This document shows positions 43,825 to 56,000 of a stretch of DNA of 64,000 nt, piece after piece. The notes beneath the pieces are model-generated. The model saw only the letters and a list, made by a program, of their open reading frames with translations. It did not search any database and was not told where the DNA came from. Position numbers and translations under genes: made by a program. The stretch's first letter is position 1, and every line of letters starts with the position of its first letter. Source of the DNA: Ciona savignyi (Eukaryota > Chordata > Ascidiacea > Phlebobranchia > Cionidae); assembly GCA_000149265.1 (NCBI GenBank), contig CH003229.1, positions 1,160,481-1,224,480 on the forward strand, given 5' to 3'.

Positions 43825-44050
43825 AGTCATACCAAAACTGATACATAACAATCATTGCAAATGGCCTGGTATTCAAACAATGCATGGATATATTGTATGG
43901 AATGCTGATTTCCACTCGTAGTATTTTACGATCGTCATCGTCGTCCTGTGTTGTAAGATGTCTCTTCGTACTTTAATTATTCGTTGTCGTATATACTGCC
44001 TTTATGAGGGAAATGATAAGTAATTGTGGCTACGCAATGTTTGCCATGTA

Positions 44051-44056
44051 AATAAA
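44051..44056 (+). terminator. Polyadenylation signal of the membrane-protein gene
   Basis: AATAAA about 230 bp after the stop at 43822-43824, same strand. Confidence 0.5.
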
Positions 44057-44487
44057 AGTTCTACTCAGTGTTTGGGCATAGTATGCTGTACTGAAGTTGA
44101 ATGGACAATGTACAGTACACGGTGTATTTAAAGTTGATTTGAAGATTGGATTAAATACGGTGGATTAAATAGGACAGAAGTTAACCTGCAATTGTTATCT
44201 TAATGCATTGTGACAAGATAAAAAAATGATCTTTTCTTTTCCTTTCGTGGCGGTTTCTGTAGTGGGTCACGTAAGCAGTGCTCAAAGCAGGCTTTCCTTT
44301 TGACATATGGCTTCTTGTGGACGCGCGCAATCATTTATATTGGTCTGCATATCACTGGGGGCGGTTGTCGTTTCATCTTTCTCTAATCCACCTTTCATCG
44401 CCACCTGGTACAAACGCATTCATCAATCTGACCACACACGATGATATATACCTTTACGCGTATGCTTTAATGAATGGGGCACGTATC

Positions 44488-44537
44488 GTGTATATGTGTG
44501 TGTGTGTGTATTTGCACGTGCGTGTTTGTGTGTGTTG
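44488..44537 (+). repeat. TG-rich microsatellite
   Basis: Imperfect TG run (TATATGTGTGTGTGTGTGTA, then GTGCGTGTTTGTGTGTG). Confidence 0.85.
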
Positions 44538-44549
44538 AGCTTAAAGATA

Positions 44550-44776
44550 GGATATTCATGTTTATTCCCGTGAATGGGAAAACCAAGAGGGTTAACACAC
44601 GGGCAATCGTCAGATTACCTCGCGCCCACCGTCGGGTTACTGGAGCTATTGCAGTGTGTTGTATATGATAGACACGTTCCTTTAATTTGGTAGAACCCAT
44701 TAATCCGCTGGGTTTAAGCAATGTCCATTAAGTGCCTTACCCAAGGACATAACGACTAGTTTGTGACCAGTTTCGA
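44550..44776 (-). repeat. SINE-A copy
   Basis: Minus-strand copy with intact tail and core, truncated in the head at the GTTTCGAAC region. Confidence 0.8.
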
Positions 44777-45094
44777 ACTTTTCGAATGTTCTGTTTGGCC
44801 ACAAAAATCTGTGAAAAACCAACCAAAATATATCTTTTTAAATTCACAACTGTTTGGTTTCAAATAAAATCAAATTATATTGGTGGAAGATCGTCTGACC
44901 TGAGAGCACTTGTGATTATATTAAACACCCTCATAGCTCTGGTGGATACACTTCAAGTTGAAAATGCTTAAAATACTTTAACCCTTGAATGGCTTTATAA
45001 TTTTGCATTACATAATTTACAAAACTGAAAATTGATTCTTGTAAAATAATAAAATGAGTTTAAAAGCTCTTTACGCCGTTTATGCTAAAAAGAT

Positions 45095-45292
45095 TTGTCC
45101 AACCCTATAGCTTGATGGGTAAGTTAGTCGCTTAAAGCAGAAAGGACGCAGTTTTGAAACTGGTTGCTAGCATGTTAGCTGTGTCCTTTGGCAAAGCACT
45201 TAACGCCTATTGCATGGACCAAGTGGAATAATCAGTTGAAACGAAGAAGTGGCAACTTTATCGTCATATACAACGCATTGCAGTAGGTTCTG
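45095..45292 (+). repeat. Diverged SINE-A copy
   Basis: Head AGCTTGATGGGTAAGTTAGT, then TTTTGAAACTGGTTGCTAGC and GGCAAAGCACTTAACGCC; clearly older than its neighbours. Confidence 0.55.
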
Positions 45293-45312
45293 CAACTTCT
45301 GGGTAAGTTATC

Positions 45313-45607
45313 AGATAGGATATATTTATGTTTATCCCCATGAATGGGAAAACCAAGGGAGTTAACAGACGGGCAATCGCCAGATCACCTCGCGCCCATC
45401 GTCGGGTTACCAAAGCTATTGCAGTGTGTTGTGTATGATTCACATGTAACTTCAATTAAGTAGAACCCACTAATCTGCTGGGTTCAGACAATGTCTGTTA
45501 TATGCCTTGCCCAAGGACACAACCGACTAGCTAGCGACCAGTTTCGCACCCGTAACTTTTCTGCTAAAAGACCAGACTAAAGCTAACCTACCAGACTAAT
45601 CTGTCGG
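45313..45607 (-). repeat. SINE-A copy, near full length
   Basis: Minus-strand copy adjoining the diverged plus-strand copy at 45095-45292, forming an inverted pair. Confidence 0.8.
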
Positions 45608-45802
45608 AGATGGTTACTGTATATGCATTAATGCAATTTCTCCACCCGCGAGATTACAAATAAAATACCCATACTATCCCATCCAACATAATAGGACATA
45701 TAAAATTGCAATAACAAATAATACTAATGTAGTAGTGCCAACAGTAAGACTGCGGGCACATGGTATACAATTGTTGTATGACACTCAATACACTGTACTC
45801 AC

Positions 45803-48800
45803 TGCATTGTCATTAGTAACTTGTATTTCAGTGATTGGATTATTCACAGACTTTAACTTTCCATGCAAATTATCTATCTCCATTTGAAGTTCTGTAACAT
45901 AAAACAGTCCGGCTGGTTAAAAAAAGGTTGCAGGTGCGAAACTTGTCACAAGCTAGTCGGTTGTGTTCGTGGGCATGGCACTGAACCCAGGAGATTAATG
46001 GGTTCTACCAAATTGATGGGTGTCTATCATATACACCACATACTGCAGTGATCTGACGATTGCACGTGTGTTAACTCCCGTTGGTTTTTCCCATTCACGG
46101 GTGTATAACATGAATATCATATCCTATCATTGTTTGTTAATGTTATAAGATTATTGGATATGAACCCAGTGGATATGTTTAAAAAAACAAATGTTTTGCT
46201 CCCTTTTTGTAACTAACTGTGCGATTTAGTTTTAACATAGTTTTTAATGTGTTCTCTGTTGTAGAAATATGTTAATTTCTATCCCTGTAGTAATATGTGC
46301 AGGTTTCCAGACAGTTATTTTGTGCCCTGTAATCATGTGTGCCCTGTAATCAACTGTAACCATGCCCGCATGTATGTAATAATCATTAACTTTGGAATGT
46401 AACATTCTTTGCATGCATTTCATGCTATATAACCCGACGTGTTTCGCCCTAATTTTGTTTACTACGATTCACTACTAAGTACCCCCAATACAAGGTATAC
46501 AACTTCTCCTAACCTGATTTGGTTTTATTGTTCAGTTCTTCATTTCTCTCCAGTAGTTGGTTGGACTTAGCGGCAACCTGCAGTGCATCTGCCAAGTCGG
46601 CTTTGGTTGTGTGGAGTTGTTTTTCACAGTTTTCCTTTTCCCACTTAATTAACTCAACTGCTCGGCTTGCTGATTCCAACTGTACAATATGCGTGGATTA
46701 TTACACAATGTTTGAACCCAGCGGATTAATTTGTTCTACTAAATTAAACGAACATGTCTCTCATACAATTTTGAAGTTAAACGTTTGACTTTGAATGTAA
46801 ATAAAAGGACATGCGGAAAGTAGATGGAAAAATTGATGTACCTTGATGGAAAAAATATACACATATACATGTGTTTGCTAAAATGATTATTATTTCTCCA
46901 GCATAACACCACAAACAAATTTATCACCTTTACTACTCATATGAAACGAATATTGCTCTACAATAAATTTGTACTTTAATAGATAGAATCCAAAAAAATT
47001 ATGATTTTGAAATGGACCTTTTCACCTGTGTTTTTAGGCTTTCTAACTGATTGATAGTGTTTTCTGAACCAGATTCTTTCACAATAAGCTTGCTCTTTAG
47101 GTTGGCTACCTGATTATAAATAACAGAATGTTGAATATAATTATTATATCCAAGGCTAAAAACTGAATATTCTAGCTGAAAACATTAACTGTTAAAATCT
47201 TTATAATGCACATTATGCATTCCCACATTTTAGTTGTATTAAATCTTTTGTGCTTCAATAGTGTAACACTAACATGATCTAATATGGCTTTCGAGAGAAT
47301 TTATTTCATTTTTAAGTGAAATTTTGTCATTTTTGTAGGTATCTGAAAGGTACGATGTACGGACTGTTAAAAATATAATGAGATGACCCATAAGTCACTT
47401 AAAATTACACCAACTATTCTTACCACTATACCTCATTGATTAAATTTAATTTCTCTTTCCTCAAGTCTTCAATAACACAGCCCTGATGTTCCTTCATTTG
47501 CATTAAGTTTCGAATAATTTTTCCCGAGTTTTCAATATTTCTTTCCAGGCGTGACTGAACCTCATGAGCCTGGCAAACCAAACACTGATACAATAGTTTA
47601 TATAGGATAGGATATTACATTTATTCCTGTGAATAGAAAACCAAGGGGGTTAACACACGGGCAATCGTCAGATCACCTCGCGCCCATCGTCGGGTTACCG
47701 GAGCTATTGCAGTGTGATGATAGACACGTTTCTTCAATTTGGTAGAACCCATTAATCCGCTGGGTTCGGGCAATGTCTGTAAAGTGCCTTGCCCAAGGCT
47801 ATCACCAACTAGCTATAGCGACCAGTTTCGTACTTGCAATCCTTCGGCTGAATGGCGACACAGTAAACCACTAGACTAAATCTGTCGGACTTTATATAGC
47901 ATGAATACATCCTGACAGTAGGAGTTTTTCTGTTTTGGCGATAATTACTCTTTCTAATTTGCTGTATATAAGACTCAGTTCTACCATAACCATATCTAGA
48001 GATGTTTTACTAATATTTAATAAGCAAACTTTTTTTACAAAAAATGGCTATAAAAGGTTATGCAAATCTTAATTATATATATTTAATTAAGTTAAAACTT
48101 CTTGTTGGATGGAAAAAACACCACGAGTTAGAAAAAAACAACAAATTATTTTTTCTNNNNNNNNNNNNNNNNNNNNNNNNNNNNNNNNNNNNNNNNNNNN
48201 NNNNNNNNNNNNNNNNNNNNNNNNNNNNNNNNNNNNNNNNNNNNNNNNNNNNNNNNNNNNNNNNNNNNNACTGCGCAGTTCTATCGAAAAAGAATACACG
48301 CCTGTTTGCTCACTAACAACTTTTTCTCTGTCGTCGCTAGCTTTTTTTCTAGATCATCTCTTGGTAAGAAATAGAGTTATTTATCCTGGTATGTATGAAA
48401 TATGAAGTATGAAGTTAAGGTCATCAAGGAATAGGATATTTATAATTTTCCATGCAAATGGGAAAAAGGGTTATCACATGGGCAATTATCGAATTATACA
48501 GAATATTTTGCAGTGGGATTTATAGGCTTGAGATTTATTTTAGTTCAATTCGTTAATTAAAAGTGCACGAGTGTAGGCAATTTCAAATGCCTGTGAGGAC
48601 ACAACTGACCAGTTAGTCTGGTGGTTTAGTGTAACGCATTTCAACCGAAGGGTTGCAGGTTCGAAACTGGTCGATAGCTAGTCAGTTGTGTCATTGGGCA
48701 AGGCACATAACAGAATTTGCCTAAACCCAGCAGATTAGTGGGACTGACTATCCAGCGGCAAGCAACTTACAAATCAACCTTTTGGTAAACGGCTGACACT

Positions 48801-51770
48801 TTTCAATTAAACAAAATGCCATGAAAAGGTTAGAGACTTGATGTAAGTTACACCCTCATTTCGAAGTGTTTAGTACATATTTCTTTTAAAATAGCGATAT
48901 CTACTACAAAATAAAACCCTAAAGAACTTTATATATCAACAAAGATTTAATCAGTCTGTTTATACAAATTGTGGTCAATATATAAAAGTGGCCACCATGT
49001 AGTATGATGTTTAGCTACTACTGCAAAGGTGTTAATTGCATTGCCATGTCATGAAACCAACCCATACATAAATTTATCATGAAAATGTCTAGAAAAACTG
49101 ATTCCGTGTAAATATCATGGAAAATAAAGAAACCCAAGTATACTACTACTAGTACAAAGATGATTAGTGCAATGACATGTCATCAGCCTCATACATCAAG
49201 GAAAACTGATCATATTTCATGCAAACATTATAAAAAAATGGAGAAATCCAAACATAAACAAAAATATGTTAAATACAAATATCTAATCCACCTGACAGAA
49301 CTGAAGTTGACAATCTTTGACTTGAGTTCGTTTATAGTGTATTCTGCAGCCGAAAGTGCAATTTTCAACTTGCTGTTTTCATCGGTAATTTTTGAATCCC
49401 TATCTCTTCCCCCTAGGTTTCTCAGTTGTTCTTCTAAATCGGCAGCTTTTTCCTCACTTCTCTGTTGATAAGAACAAGTTAAATCTCTTTGTTCGACCGG
49501 TCTGGCGGTTTAGTGTTTCACCTTTCAACCGAAAGGTTGCAGGTATGAAACTGATCGCTAGTTAGTCAGTTGTGTCCTTGGGCAAGGCACTTTACGGTCA
49601 TTGCCTGATCCCAGCGGATTAATCGGTTCTACTAAATTGAAGGAACATGTGAATCATACACAACACACTGCAATAGCTCCGGTAACCCGACTGTGGGCGC
49701 GAGGTAATCTGACGATTGCCCGTCTGTTAACCCCCTTGGTTTTCCCAATCACGGGGATAAACATAAGTATCCTATCCTTTTAGGGAGGTGAAAAAACTAA
49801 AAAAAGTCAGGGTGTTAAATGAGGCAGATAAAACAATCTGCATTTTTAGGATGCAAAGCCTCCAGAACAGTGATTCCCAACCGCTGCTCATGCGGCTCCC
49901 AGCTAGCCTTTTTGCGGCTCTCATTGACCTTTAAAAATCCCCTAAAAAATATTAAAATCTGATTCTAATAATAAAAAAAAAAATTAGTATTCTAAAATTA
50001 CGCTTGCTTAGTTTGAAGGCTGGGAAAAGAATTTCAACTTCATAGTTAAGATTAGAGGCAAGGAAAGTTGTGAAAAGGCTGCTATTGTTACGTCACTGTT
50101 TTCTTAAAGCAGTGTGTTTTCATGTTTTCATGAGTGTTTTCATGCGGCTCCATACGTATTCCAAAATTTGAAATTTGGCCCCGACACTAAAAAAGGTTGG
50201 GAACCACTGCTCCAGACAGTACCCAATATGGCACAAAATGTTGTGAAATAAAAGTGTTGCCGCAATGTCTTAAGGCCTGTTTGCACTTTAACGCCGTTTT
50301 TACATGATGCAGTTCGGTCTTGCAGGGCCAAAAATCCATCAAATTTTGGGTGAGTAAGAATTCACTCGCGTGTGGAAGCTCACATAAGTAACGGGAGTAA
50401 AGATGACGTGCAACTGTGGTTTGTATGACGTTACAACTGTTTAAATGTGGTATTATTACAATCTTACATTATGATGCTGATGTGTGATGAGTATTATAGA
50501 CTCCAGTATTCTGACGCGCCAGTGCATAATAAAAACGATATATGATTGAATAAAAAACGGTCGTGGTAAACGTTAATTAGTTTTTTATATGCGGGAGTAA
50601 ATTCTTACTCGCACAGTGTGCGTCACGCGATTCATTACGCGAGTATTACTAGCGTTACTCGCGAGGATTTTTGGCCCTGGTCTTGACTGGCTTAACTATG
50701 TTCAGCAAGTGAACATGACCATTAACCATGGAATTACCTGCTTAGCATGTTCGATTCTGCCCAGGTTAAATAGCTTTGCTGTTATTAACTGTTTTAATTT
50801 TAGCTTAATTAGTGATAAAAAACTGATATTAAATTCGCGTTTTTTTCACTGTTTTCTTTCAGTTTTATGCGCTTTTTACTGTAGTGTAAAAAGAAGGCTT
50901 GTAAATTTACTAGGTTAGACACAAATAAACTTGGTGTAAACAGACTTTTTAAAAGTATTGGTAACAGTTTAATTAAGGGTATACATATTTATTTCTACTT
51001 AAAATAGGGTTTTGACATATTAATACCCACATTCAATTGTGACTTATATTTTTCCACAGCATCCCCCAATTGAATCTTTTCAGCAAGCAATTTGGAAATT
51101 TTATTCTCCAGTTGTGTGTTTGATATTCTGAAATATCGCAATTCTTCAACCACCTGAAAGTTTACTTTTTGTAGAAATTATGTAATATATGAAAAGGGCC
51201 AACACTAAAGGGAGGGAAACTGCTCACTAAAACTATGGAAATTTATTTTAACACTTTCCTAAACACTAATTACAACCCCTAACTCCAACCCCATGTTTAA
51301 AACTAACTATAATGCCCTAATATTTATTTTAGTTGCAGTTTCCCTCTTCCCTCCTTTTAGTTCCCCCCTGTAAAAAATACATAAAATAATAAAACCCGGA
51401 CTTCATAATGCTGTAGAAATATACTTTTTCTTCAATTTTTTTTGGTAGTTGACTGGTAACATGAGCGCATTATGTTGTATGCGAGAACTGGTATTAAAAG
51501 GGTAAACTAATCCACTGAGGCAACCCTTTGGGTAGGAAAAGAGGAAAAATAGCCTGCCTCAAAACACTAATCTTAACCCAAGAACTAATAACCCCAGCCC
51601 TTACACTGACCGTAATGTAATAATTTTAATTTATTGTGCAGTTTACCTCCCTTTAGTTTTAACACCATTTTCGTGTTCTAAAACTTATTTATTTAACATA
51701 TACATACCTCTAGAAATTTATTCCTTTGGTTTAAGAAATCGACATGGCTGAGATTACTACTTTGCATCAT
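45803..51770 (-). CDS. Coiled-coil protein gene, at least eight exons, 3' end not found
   Basis: Minus-strand exons: 51708-51770 (starts MMQSSNLSHVDFLNQRNKF), 51031-51153, 49292-49461, 48314-48359, 47432-47569, 47026-47109, 46514-46679 and 45803-45891. All have AG acceptors, GT donors and matching phases, giving about 293 codons before the open 3' end. Nearly all the protein is Glu/Lys/Leu-rich heptad-like helix, for example QLENKISKLLAEKIQLGDAV, EKAADLEEQLRNLGGRDRDS, EYTINELKSKI, QSRLERNIENSGKIIRNLMQ and QLLERNEELNNKTKSELQM. No globular domain is visible; a centrosomal or cytoskeletal scaffold is a guess. An additional coil-like stretch at 47277-47345 (NDKISLKNEINSLESH) is open only in a frame that does not match its neighbours' phases. 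Introns carry SINE-A and hAT MITE copies, and the LINE lies just upstream. The donor of 48314-48359 (GTGAGC) is the least certain. Confidence 0.7.
45909..46127 (+). repeat. SINE-A copy with internal deletions, in an intron of the coiled-coil gene
   Basis: Plus-strand copy. AAAAGGTTGCAGGTGCGAAA, a shortened core, and tail ATAACATGAATATCATATCC. Confidence 0.65.
46709..46766 (+). repeat. SINE-A fragment
   Basis: Only the TTTGAACCCAGCGGATTAAT...AACGAACATGTCTCTCATA segment remains. Confidence 0.6.
47606..47890 (-). repeat. SINE-A copy, near full length, in an intron of the coiled-coil gene
   Basis: In reverse orientation on the plus strand; same orientation as the minus-strand host gene. Confidence 0.8.
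48157..48269. other. Assembly gap (113 N)
   Basis: Undetermined bases 44 bp from the exon at 48314-48359, in the intron between exons 4 and 5 of the coiled-coil gene. Confidence 0.95.
48431..48752. repeat. Head-to-head pair of SINE-A fragments
   Basis: A diverged minus-strand fragment (48431-48600) is followed at once by a plus-strand 5' fragment (48606-48752) with B-box-like GCAGGTTCGAAACTGGTC. Confidence 0.65.
49494..49782 (+). repeat. SINE-A copy, near full length
   Basis: Plus-strand copy from GACCGGTCTGGCGGTTTAGTG to ATAAACATAAGTATCCTATCC. Lies about 35 bp from the exon at 49292-49461 of the coiled-coil gene. Confidence 0.85.
49868..50209. mobile_element. hAT MITE (CAGTGATTCCCAACC ends) with 8-bp target duplication
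   Basis: Ends CAGTGATTCCCAACCGCTG and AAAAAGGTTGGGAACCACTG are inverted repeats with internal TGCGGCTC motifs. Flanks CTCCAGAA and CTCCAGAC match at 7 of 8. Length is 342 bp, in an intron of the coiled-coil gene. Confidence 0.85.
50323..50679. mobile_element. hAT-like MITE (CAGGGCCAAAAATCC ends)
   Basis: Ends CAGGGCCAAAAATCC and GGATTTTTGGCCCTG are perfect 15-bp inverted repeats, with repeated GAGTAA...ACTCGCG motifs inside. GTCTTG flanks both sides (50317-50322 and 50680-50685). The 6-bp duplication is shorter than the usual 8. Confidence 0.8.
51195..51368. mobile_element. MITE-C copy
   Basis: Ends AGGGCCAACACTAAAGGGAGG and CCCTCCTTTTAGTTCCCCCC with the shared core (CCTAACTCCAACCCCATG). 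A more diverged relative follows at 51519-51664. Confidence 0.75.
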
Positions 51771-52079
51771 TGATGGTTGTTGTGTGTTTCTCTATTTTAT
51801 ATTTTCGCTGCAACTAAGGCCTCTTTAGCCAGAGTAGCTGGCGTATAATTGGAAATTCTGTAATGGAAGGATCTTAATTTTTAGATCAGATTCCATCATA
51901 TAAAGTTACTTTTTTTTTAATATTAAGTTTAGATAACTTTAAGAAATTTACCAAAACTGCCATCGGTAATTTGTCTAAATTACCAGGAGTAGTTGCGATG
52001 ACTCGGGTTAAAGTACCTACTAAAATATCGTTGTTGGTGATTTCCCTTTAACGGGTTTAAAATAGTGTATCAGGAAAGG

Positions 52080-52180
52080 CTGATAGGATAGGACATTTGT
52101 GTTTTATTTCCTCGGTTGGAAGAGCGCAAAGGGCGTTATTACACGGGTTACCGTTATATTACCCAACACCCTTCACAATA
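52080..52180 (-). repeat. Diverged SINE-A fragment
   Basis: On the plus strand: ATAGGATAGGACATTTGTGT, then GGGCGTTATTACACGGGTTACC. Only the tail half is recognisable. Confidence 0.4.
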
Positions 52181-52345
52181 TATTTTAGTTTAGTTTATAT
52201 GTTTGCTCCTTCGTTACAATTCTATTTGAATAAGATTCTATTTGAATAAGGTTGCATGAGCGAATAGGATTTTTCAAATAACTGGGCATATTTATTAAAT
52301 CTTCTGATACCGTGCTGAAAGTGAACTCTCCGACAAGCAAGAAAT

Positions 52346-53029
52346 ATGAACACAATGGAATCTGCACTTATGAAGAAGTTGGAGGAACTGGACACCGCAC
52401 TAGCTCAAATTAAAAGTAAACAAGATAAGTATGAGTCCAATTGCAATTTAAGGACAGATACTGCTCCTACTGTTCCTGTTTCAGATTCTTCTCATCCGAA
52501 AGAACTGCAGGAGATTCGGAAGTCGCTGAACGATCTGGAAGCCTCCCTAAAAGATCTAAAGGCTGTGGTTAGAGACACAGACGAGCGACTTGACAACTTG
52601 GAGCAGTATGGCAGGAGGAACTGTCTTATTATTCATGGCTGCAAAAGAATTCCCCAAGACAATTTCTTAAGTTATGTGTTATCCATTCTAAACCGCCTTA
52701 AACTGCCATATACCATTTCAAAGGCAGCAATCGACATCGCACACGTGCTACCATCGAAAAGGGACTCCACTCCTATCATCGTGAAGTTTGTCCAACGGAT
52801 GGTGAGGAACGATGTGTACGACTCCAAGAAACACCTGAAGGGGACGGGGATGTCGATGACAGAATCACTGACCCTGCGGCGGCTCCGAATCGTGGAGAAA
52901 GCCAGAGAGGCCTTTGGCTTTCGAAGCGTTTGGACCAACAATGGGGTCATATTCACTGTACACCAAAACACAAGGCGAGTTATACATAGATTAAGTGATA
53001 TATCTTCTATCCTTGCTAGGTCTAAATAA
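52346..53029 (+). CDS. LINE ORF1 protein (coiled coil plus RNA-binding fold)
   Basis: 227 residues, intact. Residues 5-25 and 50-95 are heptad-like helices (LKKLEELDTALAQIKSK-type, then SLNDLEASLKDLKAVVRDTD) and include LEQYGRRNCLIIHG, a landmark that starts the RNA-binding domain of L1/CR1-type ORF1 proteins. A basic C-terminal part follows (LTLRRLRIVEKAREAFGF). The expected role is to coat LINE RNA and act as a chaperone. It is followed 68 bp later by ORF2. Confidence 0.75.
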   Translation: MNTMESALMKKLEELDTALAQIKSKQDKYESNCNLRTDTAPTVPVSDSSHPKELQEIRKSLNDLEASLKDLKAVVRDTDERLDNLEQYGRRNCLIIHGCKRIPQDNFLSYVLSILNRLKLPYTISKAAIDIAHVLPSKRDSTPIIVKFVQRMVRNDVYDSKKHLKGTGMSMTESLTLRRLRIVEKAREAFGFRSVWTNNGVIFTVHQNTRRVIHRLSDISSILARSK

Positions 53030-53097
53030 TTTAATCATTTGTCAATTTCAGTGCCATATTTTCGCACTATGCCTAGTATAAATCCTAGCTCCTTATT

Positions 53098-56000
53098 ATG
53101 CAAACCATATCCATAAGAAAGAATGCCTGTTTAAACTGCAGCAAGACAATCCGTGTAAATCAAAACTTTATTTACTGTGACAATTGTAACGCAAATTTTC
53201 ATTGCAAATGCTTGCCAACACCACCAAAGCAACAGTTAAATATTAAAAAGAATGTCACAACTTTACACCACAAATGGTTTTGTGATAACTGCCAAGATCC
53301 ACCGTGCCTTCCATTCTCGAATATTCCCGATCTGGAACTATCTTCTTTACTTTCCATCTCCTCCTCTCAAACCAACCCTGACCAAGTAACCCGCTTGACC
53401 CTCGACCCAGAAAAATTAAATAACTTTTTTGATAATTTAAATGAAAATATGCTAGATGAAGAGGATGAGTTGACTTCCATTAGGTGCCCAGAATCATATG
53501 TCAATACCAACCAATGTAAATCCTTTTTATTTGAAAAGCACCAAGGCTTAACAATTTTAAGTCTTAATATTAGATCACTGGCCAACCCAAACAACTTTAC
53601 CAAACTAGAGGCATTAGTTGCATCCCTACAGTTCAAACCGGAAGTAATTGCCATTACAGAAACATGGATAGTTGAAAATCGTAGCGGTCACTACTCAAAT
53701 TTACCTGGCTATGTTTTTGTAGGTAATAGCCGATCTAAATCTAGGGGCGGGGGGGTGGGAATGTACATTCGTTCTCATTTGGAGTTTCAAATTAAGGACT
53801 GTATATCTATTATGGAGGAGAAAGTTTTTGAATCACTATTTGTAGTTTTTCCCACTTTAACACCACACATGAAACCCAACTCTAAATCATCGTTAATCTG
53901 CGGTGTTATCTATAGGTCTCCAAAACTGGATACACAATCAAATTCAGTCTTTATGCACAAATTATCAGAATCACTTGAAAAAATTGACAACCGAAACTGT
54001 AACTGTATTATAGTTGGGGATTTTAATTATGACCTCCTCAATATTAACAATAACACTGTCACTGATTTCACTAATACAATGCAGGACTTCTGCTATGAAT
54101 CAATCATTAACAAACCAACCCGGTTTACAGACTCAGGTGCAACTGCAATTGATCATATTTGGACCACTATTAAACCTCCATTAGTAAAAGCTTGCATTCT
54201 AACAGATACATTATCTGACCATTTACCAGTTATACTGGCATTGAGGCCTAATTCAGAAAACAATAACAAATCTAATGGATCTCAATCTAGTTCAAGATCC
54301 TTCAGTGATGCAAATATAATCTCATTTAACAACAACCTACAACATCTTAACACGGACAATATATTTTGTGAATCAGATCCCAACCTTGCATATTCCAACC
54401 TAATTGAGCAATACAATACAGAGTTTGAAAATAGCTTTCCACTAGTATCCAACAAAGCACCTAAATACCACTTAAAGTGGTTCAATGAAGAAGTAAAGGA
54501 ATTAAATAAAACTAAACAAAAACTATACAAAAAATATATACTGAAAAGAACAGTCTCTTCCAAATTGGAATACAATAAAGCTCGAAACTTGTACCATCAC
54601 AAAATCCAAGCTGCAAAAAAATGTCAGTATAGAAAAATTTTCAAGACTAACAGAAAATAACATAAAGGCTACATTGGAGGACCATAAATGAACTACTCGG
54701 GAAATCTAAACCACAAATTTCGAAGTCATTTGAAATTGATGGATTATCTACCAGCAACCCAATACACATTGCTAATCACTTTAATGATCATTTTTCAAAT
54801 GTTGCAACTGAGTTGGTAAACCGGTATTCCACCATCCACCTCACACCACACAAATTACCTAAAATCCCAATCATCTTCCACCATGTATATATTCCCCACT
54901 AGCCCACAAGAGATTAAAACAATAATACTGGACTTAAAATCTAAATCCAGCAGCGGCTTAGATCAGATTCCGACAAAAATTGTAAAATCCACACCGGTTA
55001 ATATATTGCAAGCATTATCCCATATATTTAATCTATCATTACAATCAGGCAAATTTATAAATGACTTTAAAATTGCAAAAGTCATCCCAGTGTTTAAAAA
55101 AGGCAAGCACTCACTGATAAATAACTACCGACCGATTAGTCTACTTCCTTCATTTTCTAAAATAATAGAAAAATTAATGTACAACAGAACCCACTCTTTC
55201 TTAAGTCACAATAATGTACTTCATAACAATCAATTTGGATTTAGGAAAGCTCATTCAACTAGCCATGCTAGCAATCTCCTGGTTAATATAATATCTGATC
55301 ATTTGGAAAATAAAAAATCTGTTATTGGTGTTTTTTTAGACCTGTCAAAAGCATTCGACACCATTGATCATGACATTTTGCTTAACAAAATGTCTCATTA
55401 TGGCATCCGGGGTGTAGCACTGGATTGGTTCACCAGTTATTTATCAAACCGACAACAAATTGTTGATTTTAATGGAACTCTATCTTCCAACCTGAACCCA
55501 GTTAAATTAGGAGTTCCTCAGGGATCCATTCTAGGTCCTTTACTATTCCTTATATATATCAATGACCTGCCAAATTGCCTAACCCATAGCAAAGCCATTA
55601 TGTTTGCAGATGACACCACCATTTTTACCCCTGGCCGCAACCAATCCATTACCTGTGATAATGCCAATGCGGATCTAGACAGATTATACACATGGCTTTC
55701 CAGCAACAAACTGGTTCTTAACACTGATAAAACAAAATGCATGTACTTTTCTAACTCCACTAAATCCACTTCGTTACCACCACCTCTCATTTCAATAAAT
55801 AACTATAAAATTGAACAAGTCAACAGCTTTAAATTCCTTGGTCTAACTTTAAATGACAACCTTTCCTGGAAACCACACATGCAAATACTTCATAAGAAAC
55901 TTAACACTAATTTACTCATGGTACGTAAAATAAAACCCCTTGTTGACCAACCCTCACTTCTTACATTATACCACTCACTAATATTAAGTCACATTCACTA

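Noticed and set aside
49160-49468. 102-codon plus-strand frame
   Set aside because: It is the shadow of the minus-strand coiled-coil exon at 49292-49461, which has proper splice sites and composition.
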